The notes: a model not told the origin generated them from the sequence alone. Shown: positions 53,755 through 63,649, numbered from the stretch's first letter. The stretch is 64,000 nt of DNA from Gelidibacter salicanalis (GCF_007997285.1 NZ_VORX01000002.1:310001-374000), one strand, 5' to 3'. A program made the numbers and translations.

Positions 53755-55794
53755 TTATCTTTTTAAAATAAAAGCACCCTTTTCACTCGTTTTGTGAAAA
53801 GGGATTTTTTTTGCCGCACAGGTTGCTTCCCATCTTTGGATATAGGATTTGTAATTACTTCCATCGGCGATGATCATTTTTGGTGGTGAGGTTTCAATCA
53901 GTCGGGTTAAATTAATCTTAGGTGAATCCCTCAATAGTACATAATCGGGATGCAATTTGGGGATCCTGAAAACACCTAAACTGTCCACCACTAAAATAGT
54001 ATGATGGTCAAGCCTATAAATATTTTCTAAGCTATCGTAATGTATGGCCCGTATCGCGTTACCAATTTTGTAATTTCTTATGGAAGTGTTGTTAGAAATT
54101 TCATCAGCATTTAAGTTGTGATGCACTTCAAGTCTGGCATTCGACTTGATGGCGATCAATGAGTTTCTGTTTTTATGGAACACCACAAAGGCTTCCGATT
54201 GATTGCTGTAGTTGTCGTAAATAGCTGCCAACTGAAAACAGAGCACGCCCACCATTACAAACGCTAAACGCCTAAAATTTTGTCGCCTTATCAGTAACAC
54301 GAATCCAAAGATGAAGACATAAGCTGCTACGACTTGCAGTAAGCTAAAAGCGATGTCCTTAAACACAAAGCGTTCCTGCAGCGAAACCCAGCCCACAAAA
54401 TGATTCATGTAGCTAATGATGCTTCCGTACACTTCGGAAAACCACAACGGAAGGAGGTTTACTAAGGCCAAAAAAATGACAATGATTCCCAATCCTAAAA
54501 TAAGTCCCAAAAATGGTATAATCACCAAATTAGATAAAAAGAATAATCCCGGAAATTGATGAAAGTAAAACAAACTTATAGGGACAACACCAATCTGTGC
54601 CGCTAAAGTAACGCTGAGTATTTGCCATATTTTCTTTAAACTTCGAGATTCCGGTTGCCATAGTTTAGCCAGCCATGGTTGAATACTGACAATGGCCAGA
54701 ACCGCCAAATAACTCATTTGAAATCCGACATCAAATAAAAACATAGGTTTGAAAAGCAAGAGGAAAAACATGGAAATTACCAAGGTATTGTAAATGTTGG
54801 CTGGTCGTTTTAAATTCATCCCAATGGCCACCACACTAAACATCATCACGGCTCTGGTTACTGAGGCCGATAGTCCGGCAATGACTGCAAAACTCCATAA
54901 TAGAAGGACGATTAGAATGGTTTTTATCAGTTTTCCGTGCCGTATATAGTCTAAGCGTTTAAACAGCAAATTGAGCAAATATAAAATTACCCCGACGTGC
55001 AAGCCCGACACTGCAAGAATATGAATGGCGCCCGCCCGGGAATAACTGTCATAAATTTCCGAACTGATGTCCTGACGTTGTCCCAAAAGTAGCGCATTGA
55101 TTAAAGCTAACTCATCAGCTTTAAAGTGTTTAGAATTTAATTCTGTGTTGATGGAACGCCGTAAATTGGCGGCATAACCAAGAAGCGTATGTATTTCTGA
55201 ACTTATGGGGAGCAGTTGATCACGTTCCGCAAAAATTTGATGGTAGATGTATTGTTTTTCGAGGTGGGCCTTATAATCAAACTGGTTCGGATTGACTGGC
55301 GCCTTCAAATCTTGTAATCCAGTAGCAGAAACCAGTATATCATCAACCTGTAATGGGTCATAAAGGGCGTCTTTAGGTAGATTTAAAAGGGTTTTACCCG
55401 TTAAGGATTGGTTGTTAATTTGTAAGTTGTCTACACTATATTTGTCGTGATAGGTCGTAGATTTAAGCACTTCCCGGACGCGAAACATCACAGTGGCCGT
55501 CGCTTTTTCTGAGGTGTCGAGATGATGTGTATAATGGGTCTTAAAGTTTTTATGATCATGAAATTGGTAGGTGAAGATGCCGATAACAAAAAACGTAAGA
55601 AGTGCCACTATTCCAAAACCAACCGATTTGACCAATTGGCCTTTTTCAATAATAAGGATCGCAGCTAGCGCCAAGACTAGTGCACTCAGGATGCCAAGTA
55701 TGAGCGTTACAGAAACAGAAATATAAGCTGCAAACAAAATGCCTAAGATTAAACTTAGGGTCAGCTTAATGAGCGCGAAATTAAGTAACTTCAT
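53755..55794 (-). CDS. ComEC/Rec2-family DNA uptake channel
   Basis: A 679-residue polytopic protein. The start at 55794 (MKLLNFALIKL) is chosen because the longer frame to 55860 runs into the neighbouring gene. It has an N-terminal OB/DUF4131-type region, then the Competence domain (about residues 215-480) with IHILAVSGLHVGVILYLL, the conserved channel motif. The last 170 residues follow where many ComEC proteins have a metallo-beta-lactamase domain, but no HxHxDH motif is visible. It should translocate single-stranded DNA in natural transformation; other competence genes are not in the window. Confidence 0.85.
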   Translation of the reverse strand: MKLLNFALIKLTLSLILGILFAAYISVSVTLILGILSALVLALAAILIIEKGQLVKSVGFGIVALLTFFVIGIFTYQFHDHKNFKTHYTHHLDTSEKATATVMFRVREVLKSTTYHDKYSVDNLQINNQSLTGKTLLNLPKDALYDPLQVDDILVSATGLQDLKAPVNPNQFDYKAHLEKQYIYHQIFAERDQLLPISSEIHTLLGYAANLRRSINTELNSKHFKADELALINALLLGQRQDISSEIYDSYSRAGAIHILAVSGLHVGVILYLLNLLFKRLDYIRHGKLIKTILIVLLLWSFAVIAGLSASVTRAVMMFSVVAIGMNLKRPANIYNTLVISMFFLLLFKPMFLFDVGFQMSYLAVLAIVSIQPWLAKLWQPESRSLKKIWQILSVTLAAQIGVVPISLFYFHQFPGLFFLSNLVIIPFLGLILGLGIIVIFLALVNLLPLWFSEVYGSIISYMNHFVGWVSLQERFVFKDIAFSLLQVVAAYVFIFGFVLLIRRQNFRRLAFVMVGVLCFQLAAIYDNYSNQSEAFVVFHKNRNSLIAIKSNARLEVHHNLNADEISNNTSIRNYKIGNAIRAIHYDSLENIYRLDHHTILVVDSLGVFRIPKLHPDYVLLRDSPKINLTRLIETSPPKMIIADGSNYKSYIQRWEATCAAKKIPFHKTSEKGAFILKR
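53777..53812 (+). terminator. Terminator of the thioredoxin-like gene, inside the 3' end of comEC
   Basis: CCCTTTTCAC (53777-53786) pairs with GTGAAAAGGG (53794-53803), followed by eight T residues. It overlaps the last codons of comEC on the opposite strand. Confidence 0.7.
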
Positions 55795-55820
55795 GCGCTC
55801 TAAATTACTAAAAATAAGTC

Positions 55821-56336
55821 TTATAGCACACGTCTTGCCTGTACAAAGGCAAAGTACCAATATTTCTCGGCTAGGTTGGATACGATGACCCCACTACTGG
55901 TGCTAGCGTGAATAAATTCGACATTGCCATTTCTGGCTTCCGTTACAATGCCAACATGGCTCACTTTACGACTGTTGCCTTGGGTCGCGAAAAATAGGAG
56001 ATCTCCTTTTGCTACTTTCGGTAAATCAATCCAATCTCCCGTAACGGCCAAATCGCCCGTTGTTCTGGGTAACGGAATATTTTCACTGTTAAATGACGTT
56101 ACTATTAAGCCCGAACAGTCCATTCCTTTTTTTGTGGTGCCCCCATATTTGTATTTGACACCTTCAAATTTCATAGCATAATCCAGAACATTTTCTGCAA
56201 CTTGATTTGTCGCTCCTGAAGTTGTGGATCTTGAATCTATTCGAGACGACTTAGATTTTGTGGTGACAATGCGTTTTGAACTTTTGCAACTGCTAAAGGC
56301 AACCAAGAGAAGTAGGATTAGGGCAATCTTTTTCAT
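55821..56336 (-). CDS. NlpC/P60 (C40) peptidoglycan endopeptidase lipoprotein 1
   Basis: A 171-residue lipoprotein (start at 56336, MKKIALILLLL, signal ending VAFSSCKSS). The NlpC/P60 domain has the catalytic Cys in KKGMDCSGLIV, the His in VSHVGIVTE, and a third polar residue in FIHASTSSGV. It cuts within stem peptides of peptidoglycan. It is a paralogue of the next gene upstream, and its stop lies 27 bases before the comEC start on the same strand, so the two are probably co-transcribed. Confidence 0.87.
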   Translation of the reverse strand: MKKIALILLLLVAFSSCKSSKRIVTTKSKSSRIDSRSTTSGATNQVAENVLDYAMKFEGVKYKYGGTTKKGMDCSGLIVTSFNSENIPLPRTTGDLAVTGDWIDLPKVAKGDLLFFATQGNSRKVSHVGIVTEARNGNVEFIHASTSSGVIVSNLAEKYWYFAFVQARRVL

Positions 56337-56519
56337 TTGTGAGCTAATTTTTGATAAAAATATCAATTTCTGATCACAATAGCTTGTGTCGTCACTGTTT
56401 TATAACAATTAACTTTTGAGAGAAGTGGAGCATCTGTATGTCGTAGATGCCATAATTTTGATGAGTCTTCAGGAAGTTGTCCTCAATCATCATAAATTTT
56501 TAAGTGTAAAAACAAATGC

Positions 56520-57101
56520 TTAGATGACCCGTCTTGCTTCAATAAAGGCATAATGCCAATATTTTTCCGCCATATTGCTCACGATAACCCCATTGCTGGT
56601 GCTAGCATGTATAAATTCAACAAAACCATCATGTGCGGTAGTCACTATTCCTACATGACTGATAATTCGGCTATTTCTTCTGGTAGCAAAAAAGAGCAGA
56701 TCGCCTCTGTCAACTTGCTTGATGTCAACTTTGTCACCCGTAAGTGCGATGTCTCTAGAAATTCGTGGTAAAAAGATGTTTTCACTTTCAAAAGTAGTCA
56801 CCACCAATCCTGAGCAGTCCATCCCTTCTTTTGAAGTGCCACCGCGTTTATATTTGACACCGTCAAAGGCAAAGGCATAGTCAATAATTCTATCGGCTCT
56901 GGAGTAAATGTTTGGAAACGTATCTTCTAAAGGAAATAAATCGATGGTTTGAGGCTCATTGTAAGTAGAAAGCGATGCGCTTAAAGCGATGGGTTTTAAA
57001 TCTAATTTAAGGGGTTCAGATTTGAATGTTGCAATGCTCTGTGAGGATTTACAACTGCTTAGCGTGATTGCTACAAGCAGAAAGAGGATATTCGATTTCA
57101 T
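56520..57101 (-). CDS. NlpC/P60 (C40) peptidoglycan endopeptidase lipoprotein 2
   Basis: A 193-residue lipoprotein (start at 57101, MKSNILFLLVAITLSSC). Its catalytic domain is closely related to the previous one: Cys in KEGMDCSGLVV, His in ISHVGIVTT, and FIHASTSNGV. The linker between signal and domain is different and longer. The pair is a tandem duplication that has diverged. All catalytic residues are present in both copies. Confidence 0.87.
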   Translation of the reverse strand: MKSNILFLLVAITLSSCKSSQSIATFKSEPLKLDLKPIALSASLSTYNEPQTIDLFPLEDTFPNIYSRADRIIDYAFAFDGVKYKRGGTSKEGMDCSGLVVTTFESENIFLPRISRDIALTGDKVDIKQVDRGDLLFFATRRNSRIISHVGIVTTAHDGFVEFIHASTSNGVIVSNMAEKYWHYAFIEARRVI

Positions 57102-57221
57102 CTGACTAGAACTACATTTTGATAAAAGTATTGTTGATCGTAACACGATTTCCAAAAATAGCGAAATTTAGTTATGGTTCATGTTTTTTTTAAAAGAATT
57201 AACCAAACTCACAAAATTAAA

Positions 57222-58343
57222 TCAGGAAATAGTTTGTAAGTCTGTGTAAATCAACTTTGCGGTTTTTGCACTCGCGCCTTTCCCTCCTAATTTCTTTTCC
57301 AATTCAAAATACTGCATAAAAAGAGTGTCGCGTTTCTTAGTTTCCAATATGGCGTGGAGTTCTTTTTTTAAACGTTTGGTATTAAAATCGTCCTGAATTA
57401 ACTCCGTCACCACGGGCTGATCCATTATTAAATTCACTAAGGAAATATAATCGAGGTTGATGATTCGCTTAGCGATTTGATAGGAGAGCCAACTGCCTTT
57501 ATAACAAACTACCTCGGGCACTTTAAATAAGGCGGTTTCTAAAGTTGCCGTTCCTGACGTGACCAGGGCAGCGGAGGACAAGCTGAGCAAATCATAAGTT
57601 TGGTTGTCCACAAAGGAGACGTTTTCATTGTTTATGAAGCTCGTGTAAAATTCGTAATCTTGGCTCGGTGCGCCTGCGATTACAAATTGATAGTCTTCAA
57701 AATCTTTGACCACGCTCAACATGACGGCCAGCATTTTTTGAATTTCCTGCTTTCTACTTCCCGGTAGCAAGGCAATAATCGGTTTATCGGAAAGCTTATG
57801 CTGGATTCTGAATTGTTTTTCCGTCACTTGTGTACGGTTAGCAATGGCGTCAATTAAAGGGTGTCCTACAAATTCAACAGGATAGTTGTGTTTGTCTTCG
57901 TAAAATGATTTTTCAAACGGGAGAATGACGTACATTTTATCAACATCTCGTTTGATATCATGAATCCTATTTTCTTTCCAAGCCCATATTTGTGGAGAAA
58001 TGTAATAATGGGTTTTAAAACCTTTTTGTTTGGCCCATTTTGCGATGCGTAAATTAAAGCCAGGATAGTCGATGAAAATAATCACATCTGGTTGATAGCT
58101 CTCAATATCTTTCTTGCAGAATGCCAAGTTTTTAGTTATGGTTTTTAAATTCATCACCACCTCTAAAAAACCCATAAATGCCAAGTCGCGGTAATGTTTA
58201 ACTAAGGTAGGACTTACAGCTTGCATCAAATCGCCACCCCAAAACCTGAACTGTGCATCGCTATCCTGCCTTTGTAATGCTTTCATGAGATTGGCGCCGT
58301 GGAGATCTCCTGAGGCTTCACCTGCAATTATATAATATTTCAT
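57222..58343 (-). CDS. lpxB: Lipid-A-disaccharide synthase
   Basis: A 373-residue glycosyltransferase (GT19). The N-terminal IIAGEASGDLHGANLM is the LpxB signature, and LLPGSRKQEIQKML and TSGTATLETALF are the conserved C-terminal blocks for UDP-sugar binding. It joins UDP-diacylglucosamine and lipid X to make lipid A disaccharide at the inner face of the inner membrane. It is third in a minus-strand set surE - small membrane protein - lpxB. Confidence 0.93.
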   Translation of the reverse strand: MKYYIIAGEASGDLHGANLMKALQRQDSDAQFRFWGGDLMQAVSPTLVKHYRDLAFMGFLEVVMNLKTITKNLAFCKKDIESYQPDVIIFIDYPGFNLRIAKWAKQKGFKTHYYISPQIWAWKENRIHDIKRDVDKMYVILPFEKSFYEDKHNYPVEFVGHPLIDAIANRTQVTEKQFRIQHKLSDKPIIALLPGSRKQEIQKMLAVMLSVVKDFEDYQFVIAGAPSQDYEFYTSFINNENVSFVDNQTYDLLSLSSAALVTSGTATLETALFKVPEVVCYKGSWLSYQIAKRIINLDYISLVNLIMDQPVVTELIQDDFNTKRLKKELHAILETKKRDTLFMQYFELEKKLGGKGASAKTAKLIYTDLQTIS

Positions 58344-58396
58344 CTTCGTTAAATGCCGATTAGAGTATTAGGAAAATAATATAGATTCTATTTTTT

Positions 58397-58681
58397 CTAT
58401 TTGTAATTTACTAAAAATGTGACAATTGTTACCACTATGGTAGCAAAAATCACCCCTCTAGCCCGGTAATCACGTTTCACTTTAATAAACATAAAAAATG
58501 CTACAAGATTGAGTAGGGCTCCCATACTTACCAACTTACTAAAGAAACCTTGGGCCAGTGATTGTCTAAATGCGGTCGCAATGTCTTCGCCATTTCCGAA
58601 AATGAGAATAGCGATAATAAATCCGATGGTATTGGCGATCAATCCAACCAAAAACCCGATAAAAAGTTCCTTTTTAATCAT
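58397..58681 (-). CDS. Small membrane protein between surE and lpxB
   Basis: A 94-residue protein with three hydrophobic segments (ELFIGFLVGLIANTIGFIIA, LVSMGALLNLVAFFMFI, and GVIFATIVVTIVTFLVNY). Its start overlaps the stop of surE by eight bases, so it is co-translated with it. Function is unknown; a role in the envelope is suggested by lpxB downstream. Confidence 0.78.
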   Translation of the reverse strand: MIKKELFIGFLVGLIANTIGFIIAILIFGNGEDIATAFRQSLAQGFFSKLVSMGALLNLVAFFMFIKVKRDYRARGVIFATIVVTIVTFLVNYK

Positions 58682-59447
58682 TTAAATTCCAGGAGTTTAA
58701 GTTTTGTATGTAATGGTGTGCGGTTAAATCAAATTGTACGGGAACCACAGAAACATAACCGTTTTCCAAAGCCCATTCATCAGTATCTTCTCCCTGGTCT
58801 AAATTGACAAATTTTCCGGTCAACCAATAGTAATCGCGGCCTTGAGGATTCTTTCGCTTGTCAAATTCCTCTTCCCAATTGGCTTTCGCCTGGCGGCAAA
58901 CTTTGATGCCCTTAATCTCTTTTTGGGGTAATTTAGGGATGTTGACATTCAGTACGACGCCTTCGGGTAAACCGTGTTGCAATACATTTTCAACAATGGT
59001 TTTAACGTAGGGCTTACAGGCTTCAAAGTCTGCATTCCAGTTGTAATCGCATAGCGAAAAACCGATGGCCGGAATACCTTCAATTCCTGCTTCCAAAGCA
59101 GCACTCATCGTACCGGAATAAATAACATTTATAGACGAGTTGGAGCCGTGGTTAATGCCGGAAACGCAAATGTCAGGACGTCTTCCCAAAATTTGTTTGA
59201 CCGCCAGTTTTACACAGTCGGCAGGGGTGCCAGAACAACTGTATTCTAAGTCATCCGTATCAATTTGAACTTTTTCAACATGCAACGTAGAGTTGATGGT
59301 TATGGCATGGCCCATCGCGCTCTGCGGGCTGTCCGGAGCAACTACAACTACTTCGCCAATGGTTTTCATAACTTCAATTAATGTTCGCATTCCTGGGGCG
59401 GTTATGCCGTCATCATTTGTTACTAAAATCAATGGTTTTTTATTCAT
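58674..59447 (-). CDS. surE: 5'/3'-nucleotidase SurE
   Basis: A 257-residue metal-dependent phosphatase. The N-terminal LVTNDDGITAPGM holds the two metal-binding Asp residues. SGINHGSN and YSGTMSAALEA are the other conserved motifs of the SurE fold. It removes phosphate from nucleoside monophosphates and is often linked to stationary-phase survival. It overlaps the small membrane gene downstream. Confidence 0.92.
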   Translation of the reverse strand: MNKKPLILVTNDDGITAPGMRTLIEVMKTIGEVVVVAPDSPQSAMGHAITINSTLHVEKVQIDTDDLEYSCSGTPADCVKLAVKQILGRRPDICVSGINHGSNSSINVIYSGTMSAALEAGIEGIPAIGFSLCDYNWNADFEACKPYVKTIVENVLQHGLPEGVVLNVNIPKLPQKEIKGIKVCRQAKANWEEEFDKRKNPQGRDYYWLTGKFVNLDQGEDTDEWALENGYVSVVPVQFDLTAHHYIQNLNSWNLND

Positions 59448-59634
59448 TCTGTCATCGTGTTAAGAGTGCTAAAATACATAAAATAGACGTTATTATCCTA
59501 TTACGGGAGGTTTAACAAAAAATTAGTAGGCATTGATTTTATTGGCATGGTTTTTTCTTTTACTTTAGTACAAAATAATAAAGCGTCTAGTCCCATTAGA
59601 CTGAATAATGCCACTATTACATATGAAAGATATT

Positions 59635-61836
59635 ATGAAAAGGAATTATAAAATTTTATTGTTGGCGCTTATGTTGGCATTCGCGTCATGCAGTTTTACT
59701 ACTAAAACTTTTGAAGATCCAGATAAAGATAAGTTATTAATGCAGCTTATTACCTATGTTTTGGGTGAAGGTCACTTTAGTCCGAAAGAAATAAACGATG
59801 AATTTTCTGAGCAGGTTTTTAAAAGTTATTTAGATCAATTAGATCCCTTCAAACGGTATTTCTATGCCTCAGATATTAAAGAATTTGAAGCCTATAAAAA
59901 TCAAATTGATGACCAGTTGAAAAATCAAGATTTGGCATTTTTTAATTTAACGCATCAACGCTTGTTGAAACGTTTGGCAGAATCTAAAGACATGTACCAA
60001 GAAGTGTTGGCAAATCCGTTCGATTTTACGATTGATGAAGAAATAAATACAGAATATAAGAACCTCGATTACGTAAACTCTAAAAAGGAAATGCGGGAGC
60101 GATGGAGAACCCAACTTAAATTTTCTACCATTGCAAATTATGACGACTTAATTTCACAACAGGAAAATACACTTTCCAAAAAGAATAAAGTGAAAGATAT
60201 GACCACTATTGAAGGTGAAGCAGAGGGGTTTACGGTTTCTGAAAAACTTGTAGAAACTAAAGAGAAAAAGTCTTTGTCAGAATTGGAAAAAGAATCACGT
60301 GAAACCACCTTGAATTCCTTGAATGAACTTTATGATTATATTGAAGAGCGTCAGCGTGAAGATTGGTTCGCGATGTATTTGAACGCAATTGTTGCCGAAT
60401 TTGATCCACATACTTTTTATTATGCTCCTGAAGACAAAGAACGTTTTGATGTGGCAATGTCCGGAAAATTTGAGGGAATTGGTGCACGACTACAAAAGAA
60501 AATGGATGTGATTACCATTACTGAAATTATTAGTGGAGGACCAGCTTGGAAACAAAATAAACTAGAGGTTGGTGATCAAATTCTAAAAGTAAAACAAGAA
60601 GATGATGAACCTTCCGTAAATGTGGTAGGGATGCGTTTGGAGGAGGCCGTTAAATTGATTAAAGGCCCTAAAGGAACCGACGTTATTTTAACCACGAAGA
60701 GAGTAGATGGTACTATTGAAGACTTGACCATTACCAGAGATGTGGTAGAATTGGAGGAAGTGTACGCCAAATCGACCACAGTCAATAAGGATGGTAAGAA
60801 GTTTGGGGTTATTAATCTTCCTGGATTTTATGTGACCATGGATGACTATAATGAACGCAATGCGGCAACTGACGTCAAGCAAGAAATTGAACGTTTAAAG
60901 AAAGAGAATATTGAAGGATTGGTTTTAGATCTTCGAAATAATGGAGGTGGATCTCTGCAAACGGTAATTGATATGGCTGGATTGTTTATAAAAGAGGGTC
61001 CTATTGTTCAAGTGAAAACTACCGGAGGTCAAAAAGAAGTACTTAAGGATAAAGATAAATCAATAACCTGGGATGGACCGTTGGTGATTTTGGTAAACGA
61101 AAACTCCGCTTCAGCATCAGAAATTTTGGCCGCAGCAATGCAAGATTATAAACGCGCTTTAGTTATAGGAAGTGAGCAAACATTTGGTAAAGGAACCGTG
61201 CAAACGGTGTTGGACTTAAACCGTATGGTGAAGAACAATACAGGTGGCGATATGGGGGCGCTTAAATACACCATCCAAAAATACTACCGGATCAATGGTG
61301 GCTCAACCCAATTGGAAGGCGTGAAAAGTGATGTGGTCGTTCCGGACCGTTACAGTTATATCGCATTAGGCGAAAAAAACCAAGATAATCCCATGGCCTA
61401 TGACAAAATTGATGCTACAGATTACAATGTTTGGAGCAATTATGTTGATTATAAGAAGGCTATCGAAAATAGCAATGCGAGAATCTCGCAAAATGAACAT
61501 TTAAAACTTATTGATGAGAATGCCAAATGGGTAAAGCGCATTAGAGATAAAGAACAGTATTCTTTAAATTATGACAACTATAAGGCGGCTCTGAAATTAA
61601 ACGAAGATGAAGCCAAACAATTTGAGAAGTTGACAGATTATAAAACCAATCTGACCTTTACCTCGCTACCTTATGAAAATAAGTTAATGGCAGCAGACAG
61701 TGTGTTGCGAGTAAAACGCGAGCGCTGGCACGAGGCTTTAAGTCATGATGTTTATGTTGAGGAGGCTCTAAATGTATTGAACGATCTTAAATCGACATAT
61801 TTAGTAAAGAAAGTTGCAAATAATGTAAAAGAGTAA
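59635..61836 (+). CDS. Tail-specific (C-terminal processing) protease, Tsp/Prc type
   Basis: A 733-residue periplasmic protease. The start at 59635 (MKRNYKILLL) begins a lipoprotein signal (LAFASCSF); ATGs at 59623 and 59608 are alternatives. Order: an N-terminal helical domain, a PDZ domain (about residues 250-330, with GGPAWKQNKLEVGD), and the S41 protease domain with the catalytic Ser in ENSASASEIL and Lys in TFGKGTVQ. A C-terminal DUF3340-like region follows. It degrades proteins by their C-termini. Confidence 0.9.
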   Translation: MKRNYKILLLALMLAFASCSFTTKTFEDPDKDKLLMQLITYVLGEGHFSPKEINDEFSEQVFKSYLDQLDPFKRYFYASDIKEFEAYKNQIDDQLKNQDLAFFNLTHQRLLKRLAESKDMYQEVLANPFDFTIDEEINTEYKNLDYVNSKKEMRERWRTQLKFSTIANYDDLISQQENTLSKKNKVKDMTTIEGEAEGFTVSEKLVETKEKKSLSELEKESRETTLNSLNELYDYIEERQREDWFAMYLNAIVAEFDPHTFYYAPEDKERFDVAMSGKFEGIGARLQKKMDVITITEIISGGPAWKQNKLEVGDQILKVKQEDDEPSVNVVGMRLEEAVKLIKGPKGTDVILTTKRVDGTIEDLTITRDVVELEEVYAKSTTVNKDGKKFGVINLPGFYVTMDDYNERNAATDVKQEIERLKKENIEGLVLDLRNNGGGSLQTVIDMAGLFIKEGPIVQVKTTGGQKEVLKDKDKSITWDGPLVILVNENSASASEILAAAMQDYKRALVIGSEQTFGKGTVQTVLDLNRMVKNNTGGDMGALKYTIQKYYRINGGSTQLEGVKSDVVVPDRYSYIALGEKNQDNPMAYDKIDATDYNVWSNYVDYKKAIENSNARISQNEHLKLIDENAKWVKRIRDKEQYSLNYDNYKAALKLNEDEAKQFEKLTDYKTNLTFTSLPYENKLMAADSVLRVKRERWHEALSHDVYVEEALNVLNDLKSTYLVKKVANNVKE

Positions 61837-61852
61837 TCCACTTTAAACCATT

Positions 61853-61892
61853 AAAAAAGCTCCAAGGTTCTAAATACTTTGGAGCTTTTTTT
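61853..61892. terminator. Bidirectional terminator between the protease and engB
   Basis: AAAGCTCCAA (61856-61865) pairs with TTGGAGCTTT (61879-61888), with A and T tracts outside, between convergent genes. Confidence 0.8.
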
Positions 61893-61910
61893 ATGTGATA
61901 AGTTGAAAGT

Positions 61911-62525
61911 TTAATGTTGTCTTAAGGTATTAATTTCATGATTGGTTTCGTCAATAAATTGCAACACTTCATCACGTCCTACGGCAGATGTAGAAGATGT
62001 GATAAAATAATTAGGAGTTTCTTCCCAGGTTTTTAAAAGCTCTTTCATATAGGCTTCTGCGTTGCGCGCAATAGCCTTCGGTTTAAGTTTATCGGCCTTG
62101 GTAAAAATGATGGAAAACGGTATGCCGCTTTCGCCCATATATTCCATAAATTCCAAATCAATTTTTTGAGGTTCATGACGTAAGTCGATCAAAACAAATG
62201 CAGACACCAATTGTTGGCGTTTTTCAAAAAAATCAGTAATAAATTTCTGAAATTTTTTCTTAGATGATTTTGAAACACGTGCGTAACCATACCCCGGTAA
62301 ATCGACCAAAAACCAACTTTTATTGATTAAAAAATGATTGATAAGCTGGGTTTTTCCAGGTCTTCCAGAGGTTTTTGCTAAATTTTTATGGTTGGTCAGC
62401 ATATTGATCAATGACGACTTTCCAACATTGCTTCGACCAATAAATGCATATTCAGGTAAGGTATCCTTTGGGCACTTGTCCACATCGGAATTGCTCATTA
62501 TAAATTCGGCAGTTTTAATGATCAT
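61911..62525 (-). CDS. engB: Ribosome biogenesis GTPase EngB (YihA/YsxC)
   Basis: A 204-residue GTPase. The G1 motif is GRSNVGKSSLIN, G3 is in DLPGYGYA, and G4 is TKADK. The length and the N-terminal AEFIMSNSD-type start fit EngB. It is needed for 50S subunit assembly. It is followed downstream on the minus strand only by the terminator shared with the protease gene. Confidence 0.93.
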   Translation of the reverse strand: MIIKTAEFIMSNSDVDKCPKDTLPEYAFIGRSNVGKSSLINMLTNHKNLAKTSGRPGKTQLINHFLINKSWFLVDLPGYGYARVSKSSKKKFQKFITDFFEKRQQLVSAFVLIDLRHEPQKIDLEFMEYMGESGIPFSIIFTKADKLKPKAIARNAEAYMKELLKTWEETPNYFITSSTSAVGRDEVLQFIDETNHEINTLRQH

Positions 62526-62637
62526 GATGTTCTAATTTTAAACGCAAAGGTCGCGAAGAATAGCTTATGTAGCGCTAGATTATTCTAATTTGTCATCTAA
62601 TAGTTCACAGAGACGCGTATTTAAGATTTCGAGATCT

Positions 62638-63402
62638 TTAGAGATTCCGTTTTGTTAGCCACGCATCAAGTATGGCATTAAACTCATCCGGATGCTCCAT
62701 CATGGCCGCGTGTCCGCATTTATCAATCCAATACAAGTCTGAATTTGGTAAAAGCTGATGAAATTCTTCAGCAACTTCCGGAGGGGTAACACTATCATTT
62801 TTTCCCCAGATGATGCACACTGGTAAATTCATTTTTGGAAGGTCTTTAGCCATATTATGTCTAATGGCACTCTTGGCAATGGCTAAGGTTTTTATGAGTT
62901 TGTTTCTGTCGTTGACGGTTTCGTAAACTTCATCAACAATGTCCTTGGTCGCAACTGCTGGATCGTAAAACACGTCTTGTGCTTTTTTTTTGATTACTTC
63001 ATAGTCGCCACGTTTGGTGTACCCACCACCCATGGCACTTTCATATAATCCTGAACTTCCTGTAATAATAAGTGCTTTTACTTTGTCTGGATAGAGTTTG
63101 GTGTGGTAAAGACCGATGTGTCCGCCTAGAGAATTTCCCAATAAAATAACGTCGTCCAGCTGTTTATACGCTATAAAATCATGCAGATATTTTGCAAAGC
63201 TTCGCACATTGGTTTTGAGCAAAGACATAGAGTAAATCGGTAATTCCGGAATAATTATCTTATAACCTTTGTTTCCAAAATAATGTAACACAGCATCAAA
63301 ATTACTCAATCCGCCCATTAATCCATGCAGAACAATGATGGGTTTGCCTTCGCCTACTTCAATATAACGGTAATTTTTTTCTTTTTTTAAGAGGTGTCTC
63401 AT
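62638..63402 (-). CDS. Alpha/beta hydrolase
   Basis: A 254-residue hydrolase. The oxyanion loop is VLHGLMGGLSNF, the nucleophile elbow is LLGNSLGGHIGLY (Ser in GNSLGG), the Asp is in IWGKNDSVTPP, and the His in DKCGHAAMMEHP. A full catalytic triad is therefore present. There is no signal peptide. Substrate is unknown. A minus-strand -7 box (TATATTTG, 63430-63437) lies 27 bases upstream. Confidence 0.87.
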   Translation of the reverse strand: MRHLLKKEKNYRYIEVGEGKPIIVLHGLMGGLSNFDAVLHYFGNKGYKIIIPELPIYSMSLLKTNVRSFAKYLHDFIAYKQLDDVILLGNSLGGHIGLYHTKLYPDKVKALIITGSSGLYESAMGGGYTKRGDYEVIKKKAQDVFYDPAVATKDIVDEVYETVNDRNKLIKTLAIAKSAIRHNMAKDLPKMNLPVCIIWGKNDSVTPPEVAEEFHQLLPNSDLYWIDKCGHAAMMEHPDEFNAILDAWLTKRNL

Positions 63403-63429
63403 TAATGGTTAGCAGTTAATCATAAAAAA

Positions 63430-63437
63430 CAAATATA
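63430..63437 (-). promoter_or_regulatory. Bacteroidota -7 box before the alpha/beta hydrolase
   Basis: TATATTTG on the minus strand (CAAATATA on plus), divergent from mraZ. The -33 element is not at ideal spacing. Confidence 0.45.
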
Positions 63438-63622
63438 GTTATTTCATTCAAATTTTATTTCTTTTTGAACAGTTTCCAAACATTACTTCTACAATAGTTG
63501 TTTACAGCGTCATCTCCAGTTTTATCCCACTTTTTAAGCACTTGAAAAACAAGGTCTTGTCATTTTCACTATAATGTATTTTGTCGAAAATAAGCTACGA
63601 AATTCTAAACTTATCAACAAAT

Positions 63623-63649
63623 GTGGTAAATTGTGGTAAAAGGTGGTAA
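63623..63649 (+). promoter_or_regulatory. MraZ-type operator: three GTGGTAA direct repeats at 10-bp spacing
   Basis: GTGGTAA starts at 63623, 63633 and 63643, exactly one helical turn apart. Known MraZ operators are three or more GTGGG/TGGGN repeats spaced 10 bp apart upstream of mraZ, so this is a variant with T in place of the third G. It lies just upstream of the -7 box at 63659, where repressor binding would block the -33 region. Confidence 0.75.
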
